Assembly (NCBI GenBank): GCA_002869895.2
Contig: NEWP02000014.1
Coordinates: 27,129-68,077, forward strand
From: Nitrospira sp. CG24E
GTDB lineage: Bacteria > Nitrospirota > Nitrospiria > Nitrospirales > Nitrospiraceae
Length of the DNA stretch: 40,949 nucleotides
Direction of reading: 5' to 3'
Part shown: piece by piece, positions 39,080-40,949 of the stretch
Layout of the letters: each line of letters starts with the position of its first letter
How positions within the stretch are numbered: the first letter of the stretch is position 1
Program-made: the position numbers and the translations under genes
The notes under the pieces: model-generated
Databases searched by the model: none
Told to the model about the DNA's origin: nothing
Seen by the model: the letters and a program-made list of their open reading frames with translations, nothing else

Positions 39080-40912
39080 CTACTTCATCGCCACGGCTCT
39101 GACTTGGCGATAGGTGGTGAGTCCCTGTAGCGCCTTTCGGATACCGTCTTGGATCAATGTGGCCATGCCCTCCTCCATCGCAAGAGTCAGAATTTCGGCG
39201 GTTCGCGATCGAGTCTGGATGAGCTGTTTTATATCTTCCGAGGGAAGCAACAATTCATGGAGAGGCACTCGCCCCTTGAATCCCGTTCGATTGCAGACTT
39301 CGCAGCCCCTTCCACGGTACAGACTCCATTCGGCACAGTACTCGGTACCGATGGTGGGCCCGTACTTTTGACCATACCCCTGCACCAATTCGTCGTATTC
39401 CTGTCGGCTCGGATGATAGGATTCTTTGCATTGGGCGCAGATTCTTTTGCACAGACGCTGGGCGAGTACTCCCAACATGGCATCGGCAAAGTTGAAGGGG
39501 TCGCAGCCAAGATCCAACAAGCGGGTCACCGTTTCGACCGCGCTGTTCGTATGGAGAGTACTGAGCAGCAAGTGGCCTGTGAGCGAGGCTTCGATGGCGA
39601 TGTCGGCCGTTTCTTTGTCCCGCATCTCGCCGATCATGATGACGTCTGGGTCGGCACGCAGAAACGCCCGCATTGCAGTCGCGAAGGTGAGCCCGATCTT
39701 CGGATGGATCTGGACTTGGCGGAGACCGTCCTGAGTAATTTCAATCGGGTCTTCGGCAGTCCAAATTTTTCGTTCGTCTGTATTGATCTGTTTGAGAATC
39801 GCGTGCAGGGTCGTCGTTTTTCCTGACCCGGTCGGTCCGACACAGAGGATAATTCCATAGGGTTTCTCTGCCATGGTTTGAATGGCCTGCAACGTATCCG
39901 GGTGAAATTCCATCGCCTCAAGCGGCATCGGTTGCTTAGCCGTCAGGAGCCGCAATACGACATCTTCGTCCTGTCCAGAAGTAGGCAGGGTTGCGACGCG
40001 CAATTCGATCTCTCGATCCTTCGCCAACCGATACCGGATCTTGCCGTCTTGTGGTTTGCGTCGTTCGGCGATGTCGAGATTGGCCATGATTTTGATGCGT
40101 GAGACGACGGCACGCCGGTAGGCAGCGGGAATCCCCATATAGGTGAAGCACGTACCGTCGATGCGCAGGCGAACAGCCGTGTCTTTACGATCTTCATAGG
40201 GCTCGATGTGAATGTCGGACGCGCCGAGACGGTCGGCTTCGGCAATCACCTGGTTGGTCAGCCGAACAATGGCTGAGTCGTTCTCGTCAATCGCACCGGA
40301 TACGGAATCGCTGGCAGGTTCAAGATGGATGTCATTGATCAACTCACCGAGGATAGCGCCGATGGACCCACTGGTTCCCTGCCCCCTGGCCAGATGGAGA
40401 AACTGCTCGATGTCCCGGCGAAGACCTACGGCATAGCGAATGGTGACGCCGGGAAATGAGCGCCGCACGTCCCAGCCCTTGTCGAGATCGTGCGGATCGC
40501 TGGTAAGCACGTCGATGAGTGAGCCTCGACGGGCGATCGGCAACCATAGATTCTTCTGCAGGTAGTCGAGGTTGAGGGTCTTCAATAGATCTGCATCGAT
40601 GACCGTTCGTTCATCGTACGGCAGATAGGGACATTGATAAAAATCGCTCAAGGCAGACCCTAGGGCCTGCTTCGGAACATGATAACGGTCGAGGAGCAGC
40701 GTTTCGAGATCGAGGTTGGAAGCCTTTGAATCGTCAACCGCTGCCAGCACGTCGGCCTGACTGATGATTTCACGGTAGACCAGCGCATCCAGCACATTCT
40801 GTTCAATCGTGCGAGACGGTTTCGACCCACGGGCTCCTTTTTTAGACGAACCCTCACTCCCCTCCGTCTTGCCCGGCGTCCCACCAATCAGAATGCCGGT
40901 CTCGACGGTCAT
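39080..40912 (-). CDS. pilB: Type IV pilus assembly ATPase PilB / GspE family
   Basis: 610 aa. An N-terminal GspE/MshE-type domain (about 80-180) may bind c-di-GMP in relatives. The ATPase core has Walker A GPTGSGKTTT (359-368), Asp box EDPIEI, Walker B DVIMIGEMRD, His box TGHLLLSTLHTN and a tetra-Cys zinc site (C492/C495 and C537/C540). It powers pilus extension. N-terminal disordered Lys/Gly/Ser stretch (about 10-35). It precedes the minor pilin group on the same strand but with a gap of about 235 bp. Pilus retraction ATPase and major pilin are not in the window. The start has no strong ribosome site. Confidence 0.94.
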   Translation of the reverse strand: MTVETGILIGGTPGKTEGSEGSSKKGARGSKPSRTIEQNVLDALVYREIISQADVLAAVDDSKASNLDLETLLLDRYHVPKQALGSALSDFYQCPYLPYDERTVIDADLLKTLNLDYLQKNLWLPIARRGSLIDVLTSDPHDLDKGWDVRRSFPGVTIRYAVGLRRDIEQFLHLARGQGTSGSIGAILGELINDIHLEPASDSVSGAIDENDSAIVRLTNQVIAEADRLGASDIHIEPYEDRKDTAVRLRIDGTCFTYMGIPAAYRRAVVSRIKIMANLDIAERRKPQDGKIRYRLAKDREIELRVATLPTSGQDEDVVLRLLTAKQPMPLEAMEFHPDTLQAIQTMAEKPYGIILCVGPTGSGKTTTLHAILKQINTDERKIWTAEDPIEITQDGLRQVQIHPKIGLTFATAMRAFLRADPDVIMIGEMRDKETADIAIEASLTGHLLLSTLHTNSAVETVTRLLDLGCDPFNFADAMLGVLAQRLCKRICAQCKESYHPSRQEYDELVQGYGQKYGPTIGTEYCAEWSLYRGRGCEVCNRTGFKGRVPLHELLLPSEDIKQLIQTRSRTAEILTLAMEEGMATLIQDGIRKALQGLTTYRQVRAVAMK

Positions 40913-40949
40913 GTCCGGTGACTCATCTCAATTCCTAACCTTTAGGCGG

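Overview
The window looks like a chromosomal segment of a Nitrospira-like bacterium (phylum Nitrospirota). This is an inference from gene content, codon style and the many short palindromic intergenic repeats; no rRNA or other taxonomic marker is present. About 28 protein genes are supported. No rRNA, tRNA, CRISPR array or intact transposase was found.

Layout. 0.2-6.7 kb holds small envelope and signalling genes: a secreted Spy-like/DUF2726 fusion, a YbgF-like TPR protein, a beta-helix protein, a REC-GGDEF diguanylate cyclase, a coiled-coil protein, a small lipoprotein, a lytic transglycosylase and an unknown protein. 6.7-7.4 kb is gene-free and carries a shortened cobalamin-riboswitch-like leader. 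7.4-10.9 kb is a lipid operon: acyl desaturase, Cfa-type methyltransferase and DHCR24-like FAD enzyme, a plausible route to mid-chain methyl-branched fatty acids. 11-15 kb holds a YkgJ-type Cys-cluster protein, thrH, a four-helix-bundle gene inside an inverted-repeat element, and recQ. 15-17.9 kb is repeat-rich and holds a MidA-type methyltransferase with an in-frame palindromic insertion and a secreted unknown.

18-21.4 kb is a lipid-linked sugar transfer operon (GT2, LAB_N membrane protein, ArnT-like GT) invaded by palindromic elements. 21.5-26.8 kb, minus strand, is a compact operon of a double-receiver protein, an M1-like peptidase, a TolB-like propeller and a PAP2 phosphatase. 27-29.7 kb is phoH-ybeY-ftsY. 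29.8-40.9 kb is a type IV pilus locus on the minus strand: a PilB-type ATPase, four minor pilins (FimT/GspH, PilV, PilW, PilX), a PilY2-like protein, PilY1 and an Ig-domain lipoprotein.

The most unusual theme is the set of at least five palindromic repeat families. They sit precisely at gene 3' ends, so that stop codons fall on repeat borders. Two copies carry a four-helix-bundle (S23/IVP-type) ORF between inverted repeats, as in rRNA intervening sequences but here between ordinary protein genes. One further palindrome is inserted in frame inside a coding gene.
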